DNA of 64,000 nucleotides from G963676655 sp963676655 (GTDB lineage: Bacteria > Verrucomicrobiota > Lentisphaeria > Victivallales > Victivallaceae). The notes below the pieces were generated by a model. That model was not told the DNA's origin, ran no database searches, and saw nothing but the letters and a program-made list of their open reading frames with translations. Positions 18,414 through 27,709 of this stretch are shown piece by piece (position 1 is the stretch's first letter; each line of letters opens with the position of its first letter). The position numbers and the translations under genes are program-made. The stretch covers positions 248,001-312,000 of the forward strand of contig CAXXKX010000003.1 of NCBI GenBank assembly GCA_963676655.2, in the 5' to 3' direction.

Positions 18414-19298
18414 ATGAATGTAAACTGGCAAAACCCTTATGCGGAAATCAAGGGACCATTTACTCTCAAAGGCAGTCTCCATACTCATACGATTAACAGT
18501 AGCTGCGGCAAAATACCATTGCCGGAAGTAGTGGAAATATATGAAAAAATGCAATACGCCTTTATCGCTATTACCGATCATAATATGCAGACTGATATTT
18601 CCAGTATCAACAGCGATTCACTGACAATTCTTCCCGGCATAGAAATTGATATTAATTTCGCAAACCATTTCGGGATTGTCAACACTGATCCCGGAAAAAT
18701 TCATTACTCCAAAGATGCAAGCCAACAGGAACTGATTGATCGTAATATCTCATCCGGGAGTATCGTCACTCTTAATCATCCGGACTGGCAGTCCCGCGAA
18801 CACTACAGTATTGATAAACTTCTGGAACTCAAAAATTATACCGGTATTGAAATTTACAACAGTGTTATTGAATTTCTTCAAGGCTCTCCATTATCAACCG
18901 CAAAATGGGATCGGTTACTACTTGAGGGGCGCCGCGTCCTGGGCTTTGCCAATCAGGACTTTCACAAATATCAACACGCCCTTGACTGCTGTAATGTAAT
19001 TACCGGTCGGGACCGAAGGCCTGAAGCCATTATGCGTGAATTGCTGGCGGGGCGCTTCTATTGTCATTACGGGGTAAATATCATATCACTCGGCAGAAAC
19101 GGCGATACGGTCTACGTGGAAACCGAAAACGCCGAATTGATTCGTTTTATAGGAGACGGCGGGGTTGTCCTGAAGAAAAGCAGCGGCAAAAACGCGGAAA
19201 TTGACTTTGACCGGGATGCAAAGATAAATTATATCCGGATAGAGTGCCTTGGAAAAGGTGAAGAAATATCTTTTTCCCAACCATTTTTCATAGATTGA
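18414..19298 (+). CDS. PHP-domain metal-dependent phosphoesterase
   Basis: 294 residues. The PHP signature is present: KGSLHTHTINSS (HxH), AITDHNMQTD, the GIEID...HFGIV segment, IVTLNHPDW and GFANQDFHK. These supply the metal ligands of the PHP fold. Relatives hydrolyse phosphoesters of nucleotides, histidinol phosphate or other small molecules; this stand-alone copy has no assigned substrate. Start at 18414 with AAAGGAT upstream. It follows the XRE-cupin regulator and ends about 110 bp before the tRNA gene. Confidence 0.88.
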   Translation: MNVNWQNPYAEIKGPFTLKGSLHTHTINSSCGKIPLPEVVEIYEKMQYAFIAITDHNMQTDISSINSDSLTILPGIEIDINFANHFGIVNTDPGKIHYSKDASQQELIDRNISSGSIVTLNHPDWQSREHYSIDKLLELKNYTGIEIYNSVIEFLQGSPLSTAKWDRLLLEGRRVLGFANQDFHKYQHALDCCNVITGRDRRPEAIMRELLAGRFYCHYGVNIISLGRNGDTVYVETENAELIRFIGDGGVVLKKSSGKNAEIDFDRDAKINYIRIECLGKGEEISFSQPFFID

Positions 19299-19409
19299 CT
19301 CTATTTTCCAAAAAATTGAGCATTATATAATTAAAAAAGACTCGAAGTAAAAACCGTCTTCTTGAAATATCGCAAAAAGCTAATATATTACCAGTCCGCA
19401 ACAAAACGG

Positions 19410-19485
19410 GCCAATGTAGCTCAGTCGGTAGAGCAATTCACTCGTAATGAATAGGTCAGCGGTTCGATTCCGCTCATTGGCTCCA
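19410..19485 (+). tRNA. tRNA-Thr (anticodon CGT)
   Basis: A complete cloverleaf. The acceptor stem is GCCAATG/CATTGGC, the D arm GCTC...GAGC, the anticodon stem ATTCA/TGAAT with loop CTCGTAA (anticodon CGT, reading ACG), and the T arm AGCGG-TTCGATT-CCGCT. The discriminator is T and CCA is encoded. The last 30 bp occur again at 45798-45827, so this gene is the attachment site of the island to its right and was restored by it. Confidence 0.97.
19456..19485 (+). repeat. Left attachment repeat (3' end of tRNA-Thr)
   Basis: The 30 bp from TCAGCGG to GGCTCCA are identical to 45798-45827. Eight further bases upstream (CTCGTAAT, in the anticodon loop) also match after a diverged 7-8 bp gap. Confidence 0.9.
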
Positions 19486-19639
19486 GCTCAAATCACTAAT
19501 TAACAAAGGCTTGTATCTTAAACTCACGCCGTGTCCCCTTGTGTCAAAAACTGACTTTATTAATTCATAAGGTCAGCATAAGGTCAGAGTCCATATCAAT
19601 CAATAAATTTGGTATTTTTCTCTTTAAAACTTGGCAGAA

Positions 19640-19975
19640 TCACTGTTTGAGTGTTATAACTTGTAATTTCTCTATTTGTTCATATAAAAGAATTTCTACC
19701 ATATTGGATAATTCTGTAAAATTCATGCAGAGTTCTTTTGGTGAGAGTTTTGTTGCCTGAGTGACATTAACAAAATCATTCACGTTAATGAGTGAAGAAT
19801 TGTTTGGAGTATTAGCGTTAGAATAAGACCGTTTCTCTTGCCGTGAGGAGCGTTCTTCCGTTTTAGACAGTGCTGTTTTATTCTTAAGTTTGATTTACTC
19901 AACTGCATCTTCTGTTATAGAAAAATGTAAGTTGTCTAATGTTGACAATAAGCCAGCAAGAACAAGTTTATTTTA
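19640..19975 (-). pseudogene. Degenerate coding remnant beside the tRNA, possibly the 3' end of an integrase
   Basis: On the minus strand one frame reads as protein-like sequence from about 19972 to the stop at 19640-19642, broken by one in-frame TAA at 19895-19897. It has no good start codon. The first piece reads NKLVLAGLLSTLDNLHF; the second is Lys/Ser/Asn-rich and ends with an amphipathic helix (LSNMVEILLYEQIEKLQ). Its place next to the tRNA attachment site suggests the C-terminal end of a lost integrase. The sequence alone does not prove this family. Confidence 0.35.
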
Positions 19976-20007
19976 AAAAGCCACACATCATCAGTGTCTA
20001 ACAATTT

Positions 20008-22200
20008 TCACTTCATCGACGGAATAACAATACCGCGCAAAATTATTTTCTGACAGGAGATGAAGAGCAGGAATGTGGGAATCGAAGCAATCACGAACCC
20101 GGCGCTGACAAGCCAGGGAGAACTGCCCCACCAACTGCTTGCCTGATAGAGCCAGACTGCTATTGTCCACATTGATTTATCCTGACAGATAATTAGCGCC
20201 CACTGCCATCCGTTATACGCAACAATAAATGCGGTTAGACAGTTTATTGCCAGAATCGGTTTGACCAGGGGCATTGCGACAATTCTAAATATCTTCATCT
20301 CACTGGCTCCGTCAATGGTCGCGGCCTCAAACAGTTCCATTGGCAGGCTGTCAAAGAATCCTTTCAGAATAAAAATGCTCATCCCATTGGCAGCTCCGGG
20401 GATTACCAGGGCCCAGTAAGTATTGAGCATACCCAGGTCACGCATTAGTAAATAAGCCGGAATAGCGCTGATCATCGCCGGAAATGCCATAGTTGCCAGA
20501 AGAAAGAGGAGAATTTTATCCTGCCCCTTCAGGTTGAAGCGTGAAAGCGCATATGCCGCCAGAGGATTAACTGTCAGAGTAAATGAAATTGTCATGAAAA
20601 CCAACACCAGAGTAACTAAAATTGCGTTGCCCCGGAATAAAAGAAAATCAATTACCGTATAATAGTTTCTGAACATAGGCCGGAAGGCAAGATTATATTC
20701 ATTATTCAGGAAAGTTACCGTGTAGGCGGTCATAAACGGCGGAAAGGCTTCCTCAATATATTTTAAGTTCCAGCCGTAATTACGGTTTATCTCCTCCACA
20801 GAACCATACTTAAGCATCAGGAAATCCTGGAAAGCTTTCTCTGATGAAGTGAATTTTTTTTCTGAACAGGGAAGAGTTTTAACAAAATTTTTCCAGATAT
20901 CACGGCGATTCCGTTGCTTTTCATCGGTCCCTGTCGCAGGTACTGGGGCCAGCTTGAAATCGCGCCATTTTTTACAACTGGTACCTAGAAGTTTATTGGC
21001 AATATGGAGGTAACGCAAGTTTTTTTCAAGAAAATGTGCGAACTTTTTATCCTGATCCCTCGGAGAATCTATTTTCGCCAGACGCAACGGATAGCGTTCA
21101 TTCAGGAACTTTGTCCATAAACGCCGAATTTCCGGCTTGAATGATGCCGGTAACGGGAACGGCGTTTTATAGATGTTGCGATAACTGGTACCGGCCAATC
21201 GATTGTAATACGCTACATCAAATTTGGCTCCGGCGGGTATTTTCAAGGTTTGAGCTACCTCTTCACTTTGCATGAAACTGTACCATGATAAACGCATCGC
21301 ATAAGGAATTGCCGGGGTGGCGGGAGCAACTTGTTTTTTAAATTCCAGCCAAAGTTTTTTTAATTCCGGCGAACTGTCATCTCTAACTGGAAATAAATTA
21401 TTATTCTTGTTCTTCGGGTACGCATTCGTTCCAAGGTAGCTAAGCCATTTGCCTTTAATGCCGGGGGTGAAAAAATGCGCAGCTACCGCTTCTTTAAACG
21501 CATTGTAAGCTTGGTACTTTTTTTCCTGAAGCGGAGGGAACCACCCCTGAAAGTCCATAGGATAGTTCATTTCGGTGTAAAAACTTATCGTATAAAAACT
21601 TTCAAACGGAAGTCCCCACTCCTGTCCCAGAAGTTCTAGCGCAGCCTGACGTAAGTCACTGTCCGACATCGCGGCCGCTTCCTTTGGTTTACATTTTTTG
21701 AATTTATTTGTATATTCATTCATCAGAAATTTGACGGTATCCATTTGAGACGCATATACCACTTTGTCCGCAAGCGGATAGGATTCACAAAATTCAGCAT
21801 AATCAGCAGCAATTTTTTTTTGTTTTCCCGGATCAGCCTGGTAACGGTCAAGCCAGAATTCAGCAAGCTTGTCAACTCCTGCGATATCTCTCCCGATCAG
21901 CGACCATGAACTCCAGTGGTCGGGGATCTCTGGCGCCTCGGCTTTCATCAACTTTATCCAATTACGGTAACCGTTGAAATACGGGACCATACACTTCACA
22001 AAACGGTCGCGTGTGGACCAGAAGTATCTCGGTGCCGGCCAGAAACGTTCATAGTCAAAATCATTGGACGTACTGCCGGTGATGGTTATTAGAAAAGGTG
22101 TAATCATAGTCGAACCGAGTACGATCAACGCGGAGTATACCATTATTATGAATACTCGTATTTTAAGAGACTTGCGTCCCACTGTAGGGATCATTGACAT
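20008..22200 (-). CDS. MalG-type ABC permease with a large extracytoplasmic insert
   Basis: 730 residues, against about 280 for ordinary sugar permeases. Residues 13-38 form the first membrane helix. About 480 residues without membrane helices follow. The remaining helices (from about residue 524) carry the EAA loop EAATIDGASEMKIFRIVAMPLVKP that contacts the ATPase. The insert lies on the outside and contains repeats of a Trp/Tyr-rich unit (N-x3-GTSY..., R-x2-W-x2-F, FL-x3-Y). Start at 22200 with GGAG eight bases upstream. It is the last gene of the GH4/MFS/importer operon, 30 bp after its partner permease. No ATPase gene is nearby. Confidence 0.88.
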   Translation of the reverse strand: MSMIPTVGRKSLKIRVFIIMVYSALIVLGSTMITPFLITITGSTSNDFDYERFWPAPRYFWSTRDRFVKCMVPYFNGYRNWIKLMKAEAPEIPDHWSSWSLIGRDIAGVDKLAEFWLDRYQADPGKQKKIAADYAEFCESYPLADKVVYASQMDTVKFLMNEYTNKFKKCKPKEAAAMSDSDLRQAALELLGQEWGLPFESFYTISFYTEMNYPMDFQGWFPPLQEKKYQAYNAFKEAVAAHFFTPGIKGKWLSYLGTNAYPKNKNNNLFPVRDDSSPELKKLWLEFKKQVAPATPAIPYAMRLSWYSFMQSEEVAQTLKIPAGAKFDVAYYNRLAGTSYRNIYKTPFPLPASFKPEIRRLWTKFLNERYPLRLAKIDSPRDQDKKFAHFLEKNLRYLHIANKLLGTSCKKWRDFKLAPVPATGTDEKQRNRRDIWKNFVKTLPCSEKKFTSSEKAFQDFLMLKYGSVEEINRNYGWNLKYIEEAFPPFMTAYTVTFLNNEYNLAFRPMFRNYYTVIDFLLFRGNAILVTLVLVFMTISFTLTVNPLAAYALSRFNLKGQDKILLFLLATMAFPAMISAIPAYLLMRDLGMLNTYWALVIPGAANGMSIFILKGFFDSLPMELFEAATIDGASEMKIFRIVAMPLVKPILAINCLTAFIVAYNGWQWALIICQDKSMWTIAVWLYQASSWWGSSPWLVSAGFVIASIPTFLLFISCQKIILRGIVIPSMK

Positions 22201-22230
22201 TATTAAAACTCCATTTAAAGCTATTAAGGA

Positions 22231-24915
22231 TTATTCCGAGGCACGTTTATATTCCACCTTTTTCAAAAATTGTATCTGGACAAAAGTCAGTCCGATGAGA
22301 AGCGAACCCATTATCCAGGCCATACTGGTGGCCATGCTGAAGCGTAAATTATTGTAGGCTTCAATCCAGATTTTCAAGCCGATTACCGTAGTCGTTTCCC
22401 CTGGCCCCCCAAAAGTCAACAGAAAAATATTGCCCATATTCTGGAAGGTTGCGATAAACGCGCCGACGAAATTAATGATAATCAGGGGCAGCAGACTGGG
22501 TAAAGTTATTTTCAAAAACTTCTGGCGAATGCCGGCACCGTCAATATCGGCTGCCTCATATAAATCATTCGGAACGGAATGCAACGCCGCCAGATAAATC
22601 AGACTTGACATGCCCATGCTTGCCCAGACTGTCGGCAGAACACAGCAGATCATTGCCAGCTTAGGGTCCTCAAGCCAGGTCTGAGTATCAATATGAACAA
22701 ATGGAATATGATTCAGAAGTGATATTATTTGGTTGAAAAAGCCGGCCGGAGTGGGATTGTACATCAGTTTCCACATTAGAGCTATCACGATACCGCTGGT
22801 CATTTGAGGGAGAAAGAACAGAGTCCTGAAAAATATTTTGAATCGTGGAACTTCTGTCAGAAGAACTGCCAGCAGGATTGGGGCGGTAAACGCAAGAAGC
22901 ATATTCAAAAAGACAAAATAACAGGTTCGCAGCAGGCTCATCCAGAAGCTGGAATCACGGAACAGAATAATAAAATTATCCAATCCCACAAAAGAAGAGT
23001 CTCCGGCAATTTTGTAGTCTTGAAAAGCCATTTGCATCCCCCGCATCAACGGATAATAACGCCAAGTCAAGATAATCAATACCGCGGGAGCCACCAGGAG
23101 GACCGGTAGCCAGCCTTTATACACCGAGCCGCTGTGTGCCTGATTTTTTCCAGTATAAGAGCGAATGATCTTGTAGCATAAAAATGCAATAATACACAAA
23201 ACGGCTATAGCAATTGTACGCACATAAGGACGCCACTTGTCAAGTATCTCCCGCGGAGTCTCGAACATAAGCCCGGAGTTTGCCTTTGCCTCTATTTTCT
23301 TCAAGGCCTTACGGTAATCGAATTTTTCACCGTTTGCTCCAAGCATTATACCAAAACATTCCCGGTCGATTGCGGTAAACATCAAGAACCAGAATCCGGT
23401 CCACGGTTCGGTATGCGCTTTTATTCTGCCGCTTTCAAGCCCGGAAAAATTGCGGCGGATATCCTGAGGGATGTCGCGAATATATTCTTCATAACCAAGT
23501 CGTTTCAGTTCCAGAGGCGGAACAAAACGGCTCAACCCTTCAAGAACTTTCGCGGTAACTTCATTGTCCGTAACGTTTTCATCACAAATAGCGGTGAGGG
23601 TTCGCCAGACTGCGTTGCGCTCCGTTTCTGGACGTTCCCCGACCCCCATATACATAATTCCGTAATGATTATAGACCTGTACTTCCCTTTGTCCCTTCGG
23701 GCCCGGTGCCGCCGGTATTGGAAACCAGCTCAACAAGTTCGGGTCCAGGTTGGAACCCGTTCCAACAGCTTTCAGATCATCGACACAGCCAATAATCATT
23801 GCTGTTTCCCCGCGTCCCAATAAATCCATGGCGCGCAGTCCGCTTTGATTTGACTGGCTCCTAGCGACGCCGGAAATAACATCTTCCGGAGATAATTGGA
23901 CTTCACGTTCTCCGAGTTTGACAAAACCGGTTTTCAGGTTGTCGTCGGAGAGCGTTACCGGTTTTTTAGTTTCAGGATCGACAAACCATTTGCCCCAACG
24001 CAGTTTATAATAAAAATCAGCCGCTTTCAGTCCTTCTGCAGAAGCGAAGGTGGCTTTCCACACGGATTTTTCTTTTGACAGATTCTCCCCATCTGGCGTT
24101 ATGAATCTGGTTTCGTAAAGTGGGAAAGAATATTTTTTTCCTGTTTTAGGACTGGTCTTGATCTGAATGAAAGCTTTACCGCCGGCAGAGCGAATCCAGG
24201 GCAAAAAAAGTGAACCGTCCGAAGGCAAACAAATCCCTTTCTGGCCGGTTTGGATTATTGCACCAGGTATATTTTTGTTCGGATTGGTCAGCTTTTGACA
24301 CCAATAGTAAAACTCGTCCCAGGTCTGCGGAGGTTTATTCGCATCAAGCCCGGCAGCTTTAACCATATCGATACGAAAAATGATCGCGGTTATATTCTTT
24401 ACTGGAACCGGAATTCCGTATACTTTCCCGTCAACAGTTGCTACCTTGCGCATCAGAGGAGAAATTTTTTTCCAGCCAGGCCAAATTGCTTCATTATCGT
24501 CAATCTGCCCGTTACCATTTATATCTTCCCCGATCCATTCGTTAAGCGGATGGAGAAACTGTTGTTTGATTTCGTTTCGAATGGTGTGAAAAAAACCTTG
24601 CCCGATATCCGGGGCGGTCTTACCGGCAATCGCCATCATCAGTGAAGCCTGCCCTCCACCGGGAATGGTTATTCCTCCCCATTTCTGAACTTCGATATCC
24701 GGGTTTTTCCGGGTAAAATCAATGACTTGTCTGGTATAAGCGTCATCAGGCTTATTGGGATTAAAAAATGAACTCATTTTGACTACTGTCTTACCCTTGC
24801 TTTTTCCGGCATTCGCAAGGACTGAAAAAAGAATACAAAGAAACCAGGTAATGTAAATTTTCATTCTATATTTGTTTTTTCCTTTTATTGTTCGTTTTGA
24901 GTATAACATACTCAT
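22231..24915 (-). CDS. Sugar-binding protein fused to MalF-type ABC permease
   Basis: 894 residues. A signal-type N-terminus (basic residues, then IYITWFLCILFSVLANA) is followed by an extracellular solute-binding domain of family 1 (about residues 45-545: PDIEVQKWGG..., AGKTAPDIGQG, RGETAMIIGCVDD). A membrane helix follows near 565. The last 300 residues are a MalF-like permease (WLPVLLVAPAVLIILTW, EAADIDGAGIRQKFLKITLPSLLPL). Binding protein and permease are normally separate; here they are one chain, so the receptor is tethered. It should pair with the next gene's permease and an ATPase encoded elsewhere. GGAG lies eight bases before the start. Confidence 0.9.
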   Translation of the reverse strand: MSMLYSKRTIKGKNKYRMKIYITWFLCILFSVLANAGKSKGKTVVKMSSFFNPNKPDDAYTRQVIDFTRKNPDIEVQKWGGITIPGGGQASLMMAIAGKTAPDIGQGFFHTIRNEIKQQFLHPLNEWIGEDINGNGQIDDNEAIWPGWKKISPLMRKVATVDGKVYGIPVPVKNITAIIFRIDMVKAAGLDANKPPQTWDEFYYWCQKLTNPNKNIPGAIIQTGQKGICLPSDGSLFLPWIRSAGGKAFIQIKTSPKTGKKYSFPLYETRFITPDGENLSKEKSVWKATFASAEGLKAADFYYKLRWGKWFVDPETKKPVTLSDDNLKTGFVKLGEREVQLSPEDVISGVARSQSNQSGLRAMDLLGRGETAMIIGCVDDLKAVGTGSNLDPNLLSWFPIPAAPGPKGQREVQVYNHYGIMYMGVGERPETERNAVWRTLTAICDENVTDNEVTAKVLEGLSRFVPPLELKRLGYEEYIRDIPQDIRRNFSGLESGRIKAHTEPWTGFWFLMFTAIDRECFGIMLGANGEKFDYRKALKKIEAKANSGLMFETPREILDKWRPYVRTIAIAVLCIIAFLCYKIIRSYTGKNQAHSGSVYKGWLPVLLVAPAVLIILTWRYYPLMRGMQMAFQDYKIAGDSSFVGLDNFIILFRDSSFWMSLLRTCYFVFLNMLLAFTAPILLAVLLTEVPRFKIFFRTLFFLPQMTSGIVIALMWKLMYNPTPAGFFNQIISLLNHIPFVHIDTQTWLEDPKLAMICCVLPTVWASMGMSSLIYLAALHSVPNDLYEAADIDGAGIRQKFLKITLPSLLPLIIINFVGAFIATFQNMGNIFLLTFGGPGETTTVIGLKIWIEAYNNLRFSMATSMAWIMGSLLIGLTFVQIQFLKKVEYKRASE

Positions 24916-24944
24916 ATTAAAGTCTCCGGTCCAGTATGTTTAAT

Positions 24945-26213
24945 TTATATTCTAATATTACTAATGTTTTTACCATTGGTTTCCCTGCAGAAAAACGAGG
25001 AAATGAGAGGTATAGTTGCGACAATGGCGAGTATTGCAAAAAGGCAGACATAAGCTGAATGCGGATAAACGATTATTTTACCGACTGATTTTGCCTGTGC
25101 TGAAAACGCGTCCAGAATACGTCCGGTAGCCTGGGACATAATGGCAACACACACATAAGTCACGGTATTCAACATCCCGGCGGCAACCGCTGCGTTGTCT
25201 TTAGGGTTCAGTTCTTTCATGAATGAAACTGTTACCGGAGTGAAGCCTGCGCTGACAGCTGGAAAAACATAGCCAATCAGGAAAACCCATGACGGAAATT
25301 TGAGTATTGTCGCCGTCAGCAGGAGCAGCATTGCAAGAAATGTTGAGATACTGTAAAAAACGATAAAATATTTACGCTTATTACCGATTGCCCGGCTGAG
25401 TACCCCGGAAAACAACATGGAACTTATTGTGCATAACATCATGATAAATGTATAATTTGTTGCGGTCAGAGAGGATATGCCGCAGAAATCTTCCAAAACT
25501 TTCGGACCGATGGTCGCCTGTATTGTGAAGTACAGCGAGAAGCAAAAAGGTGTTGTCATGAGCAAAGGGTAACTTAATTTATTGCATAGAACCAATTTGA
25601 TGCTCTGCCAAACAGGTATTTTAGGACTTATGAGTTTATCATGTCCCGCTTTCTTCATCATTATCCAGGTAAAAATCAGAATTATACAAGCGGCAACGGC
25701 AGCGGAAAGACATGAGTATTTCCAGCCAATATGCTCAACTAAAGACCTGAACGGGCGAGTTCCGACAAGTCCACCTGAGTAGCCGATAAAGCATAGTAAA
25801 CCGAAAACAGGGGCAAAATTTTCGCTGCTGAAAAAATTACCGGTTTCTTTCACCAGGCATAAGTACATCGCACTGGCCCCAAGACCGACGATTGCCCTGC
25901 TCAAATATAATTCCGACACAGATTCGGAAAACGGAAACAGAGCGGAGCCGGCACAAAGCAGAAAACCACTGAAAAGCACTACTTTTATCCCACCGAAACG
26001 GTCTGCCAGATATCCGGCAAAAGGCTGCATCAAAGCATAAACAAATAGATAAATAGCACTTAGTCTGGTTACCGTGGCCGCTGAAGCAGAGTAATTTGAC
26101 TGCAGTTCATTAAAAATGGAACCTGGTATGGCTACTCTCTGGAAAAAAGAGAAAAAATATAATCCGGCCATTGCCAAAAGCATCATTATTTCATATTTTC
26201 GAGGCTTTGTCAT
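24945..26213 (-). CDS. MFS transporter
   Basis: 422 residues with about 12 hydrophobic segments. The family motif between helices 2 and 3 is present (GYLADRFGGIKVV), as is RAIVGLGASAMY in helix 4. It resembles the sugar-phosphate/anion/hexuronate branch of the major facilitator superfamily; the substrate is not readable. It lies 21 bp after the GH4 gene and 29 bp before the binding-protein/permease fusion. The operon therefore encodes two unrelated transporters, perhaps one for oligomers and one for a monomer or for efflux. Confidence 0.88.
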   Translation of the reverse strand: MTKPRKYEIMMLLAMAGLYFFSFFQRVAIPGSIFNELQSNYSASAATVTRLSAIYLFVYALMQPFAGYLADRFGGIKVVLFSGFLLCAGSALFPFSESVSELYLSRAIVGLGASAMYLCLVKETGNFFSSENFAPVFGLLCFIGYSGGLVGTRPFRSLVEHIGWKYSCLSAAVAACIILIFTWIMMKKAGHDKLISPKIPVWQSIKLVLCNKLSYPLLMTTPFCFSLYFTIQATIGPKVLEDFCGISSLTATNYTFIMMLCTISSMLFSGVLSRAIGNKRKYFIVFYSISTFLAMLLLLTATILKFPSWVFLIGYVFPAVSAGFTPVTVSFMKELNPKDNAAVAAGMLNTVTYVCVAIMSQATGRILDAFSAQAKSVGKIIVYPHSAYVCLFAILAIVATIPLISSFFCRETNGKNISNIRI

Positions 26214-26234
26214 TAAACTTTAAACTCCAGCTTG

Positions 26235-27572
26235 TTACGCAAATTGCGGCAGCCAGTTGGCGGTTGCGGCCATTAACTCTTCTCCCATTGCCCTTGCCGC
26301 ATCGATTGACAAATGGGAACATAAGGGATCCTGAATAAGGGCTTGAAGCGCAAGGTCCTTATTCCCGGTAACCGCTGCCTCTAAACAGACAAGCTGGTTG
26401 CGGCAGTGAACCTCCACCATAGCTTGAACCGCATCCGGAAGTTTGCCGATAGCCAGCGGCGTAAATCCGGAGGAATCCACCTGCCCGAGAGATTCAACTA
26501 CCGCGTTTCTGGGAAGATTGTCAATCTGCCCTATATTAGGCAAATTGACCACATCGATAAAGGGCCGGTTTTCGATAAACGCTTTCATGATATCCACCGC
26601 GGTTTCCCGGCTTTTTGTAAATGGTTTCCGCTCTCCAGAAGCTAATTCCGCGGTAATTCTTCGGACATTTGCGCATTTTCTCATGCGTTCGTCAATGCTG
26701 GTTCTTACCAGATCGTATTGGCCCAACTTGTCTTTGCCATCATTCAGATAGCCGGAAATAAATTCACAGGTATGGCGGTCGGCGGTGTAAGTCAGCAATC
26801 CGTATTCACGGTAGAACGCGTCACAGAGCGTACTGCGGAAATTTACCATGCCTGCTTCATCCTTCTGGTCGGCGTGTAAATAATCGTTGATTGTTTTATT
26901 ACGAAGTTTTTCAGCCAGCAACGGATAGCCTGGCTGGTTTTTAATCGTCAGGTCTGTAACCCAAAAGAAATGGTTCACACCACCATAACGCAGAGAAACA
27001 TCTTCTTCTTCAACCCCAAATATTTTTTCCAACAAGGTGAAAATGGAAAATACACCGTGGCACAGGCCAACGGTTCTCAGATGACTGAACTGATAAAAAA
27101 CTCCCGTAAGAGCCCCCATAGGGTTGGTGTAATTCAGAACCACTGCTCCAGGGGCAAGTTTTTCAATCTTTTCCGCCATCTTGATGAAAACCGGGACATT
27201 CCGTAATGTTCGACTCCAACCGCCGGGGCCAACGGTATCTCCAACGGTTTGATAGATACCGTATTTTTCCGGAATATCCAGGTCATGATTCATCATTCCC
27301 AGTCCACCAGTGGAAATCGCAATGATGATGAAATCGGCATCTGTAAATGCGGAAACTTCGTCAGCTGTTGCAAAAAAACTGAATTTGGAGCTCAACGTTT
27401 TGTTCATTTGCTCGCAAGCGGCTTGGACCTCTCGCGCTGCGGCCAGGTCCGGGTCAAGCAAATGAACTTCACTGCCATGAAGAACCGCTTCACACATCAT
27501 GTCGCATACTATTCGCGGAGCCCAGTTGAAACTACCTCCGCCTACCATTACAATTTTTGCAGTCTTTTGCAT
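26235..27572 (-). CDS. GH4-family NAD-dependent alpha-glycosidase (alpha-galactosidase/glucuronidase-like)
   Basis: 445 residues. The N-terminal dinucleotide fold begins KIVMVGGGSFNWAPRIV. GH4 signatures follow: DADFIIIAISTGG, NYTNPMGALTG, the Cys-His pair in VGLCHGVFS and YGGVNHFFW. GH4 enzymes cleave alpha- or beta-glycosides by an oxidation/elimination route using NAD+ and Mn2+. The N-terminus is closest in feel to the alpha-galactosidase/alpha-glucuronidase branch, but the sugar is not decided by sequence. It is the first gene of a four-gene minus-strand operon. A promoter with two AraC-type half-sites lies upstream. Confidence 0.92.
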   Translation of the reverse strand: MQKTAKIVMVGGGSFNWAPRIVCDMMCEAVLHGSEVHLLDPDLAAAREVQAACEQMNKTLSSKFSFFATADEVSAFTDADFIIIAISTGGLGMMNHDLDIPEKYGIYQTVGDTVGPGGWSRTLRNVPVFIKMAEKIEKLAPGAVVLNYTNPMGALTGVFYQFSHLRTVGLCHGVFSIFTLLEKIFGVEEEDVSLRYGGVNHFFWVTDLTIKNQPGYPLLAEKLRNKTINDYLHADQKDEAGMVNFRSTLCDAFYREYGLLTYTADRHTCEFISGYLNDGKDKLGQYDLVRTSIDERMRKCANVRRITAELASGERKPFTKSRETAVDIMKAFIENRPFIDVVNLPNIGQIDNLPRNAVVESLGQVDSSGFTPLAIGKLPDAVQAMVEVHCRNQLVCLEAAVTGNKDLALQALIQDPLCSHLSIDAARAMGEELMAATANWLPQFA

Positions 27573-27619
27573 AACAATTTCTTTTTTTAAATTTGTTTTA
27601 TGTTTCGTGTTGTTGTATT

Positions 27620-27684
27620 ATTATATTTTTATCAAATATTGAATTCAACAAGTTTATGTTGTATAATCATTATTAATAATTGTA
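27620..27684 (-). promoter_or_regulatory. AraC-type promoter of the GH4/importer operon
   Basis: On the minus strand: TACAATT (27678-27684), 14 bp, TACAACA (27657-27663), 8 bp, -35 TTGAAT (27643-27648), 17 bp, -10 TATAAT (27620-27625). The half-sites are 21 bp apart start to start, two helical turns, and abut the -35 box as in AraC class II activation. The same layout stands before 28741 and 33660. Confidence 0.75.
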
Positions 27685-27709
27685 TATTTTCAGCAATAAA
27701 AGAATTGTC

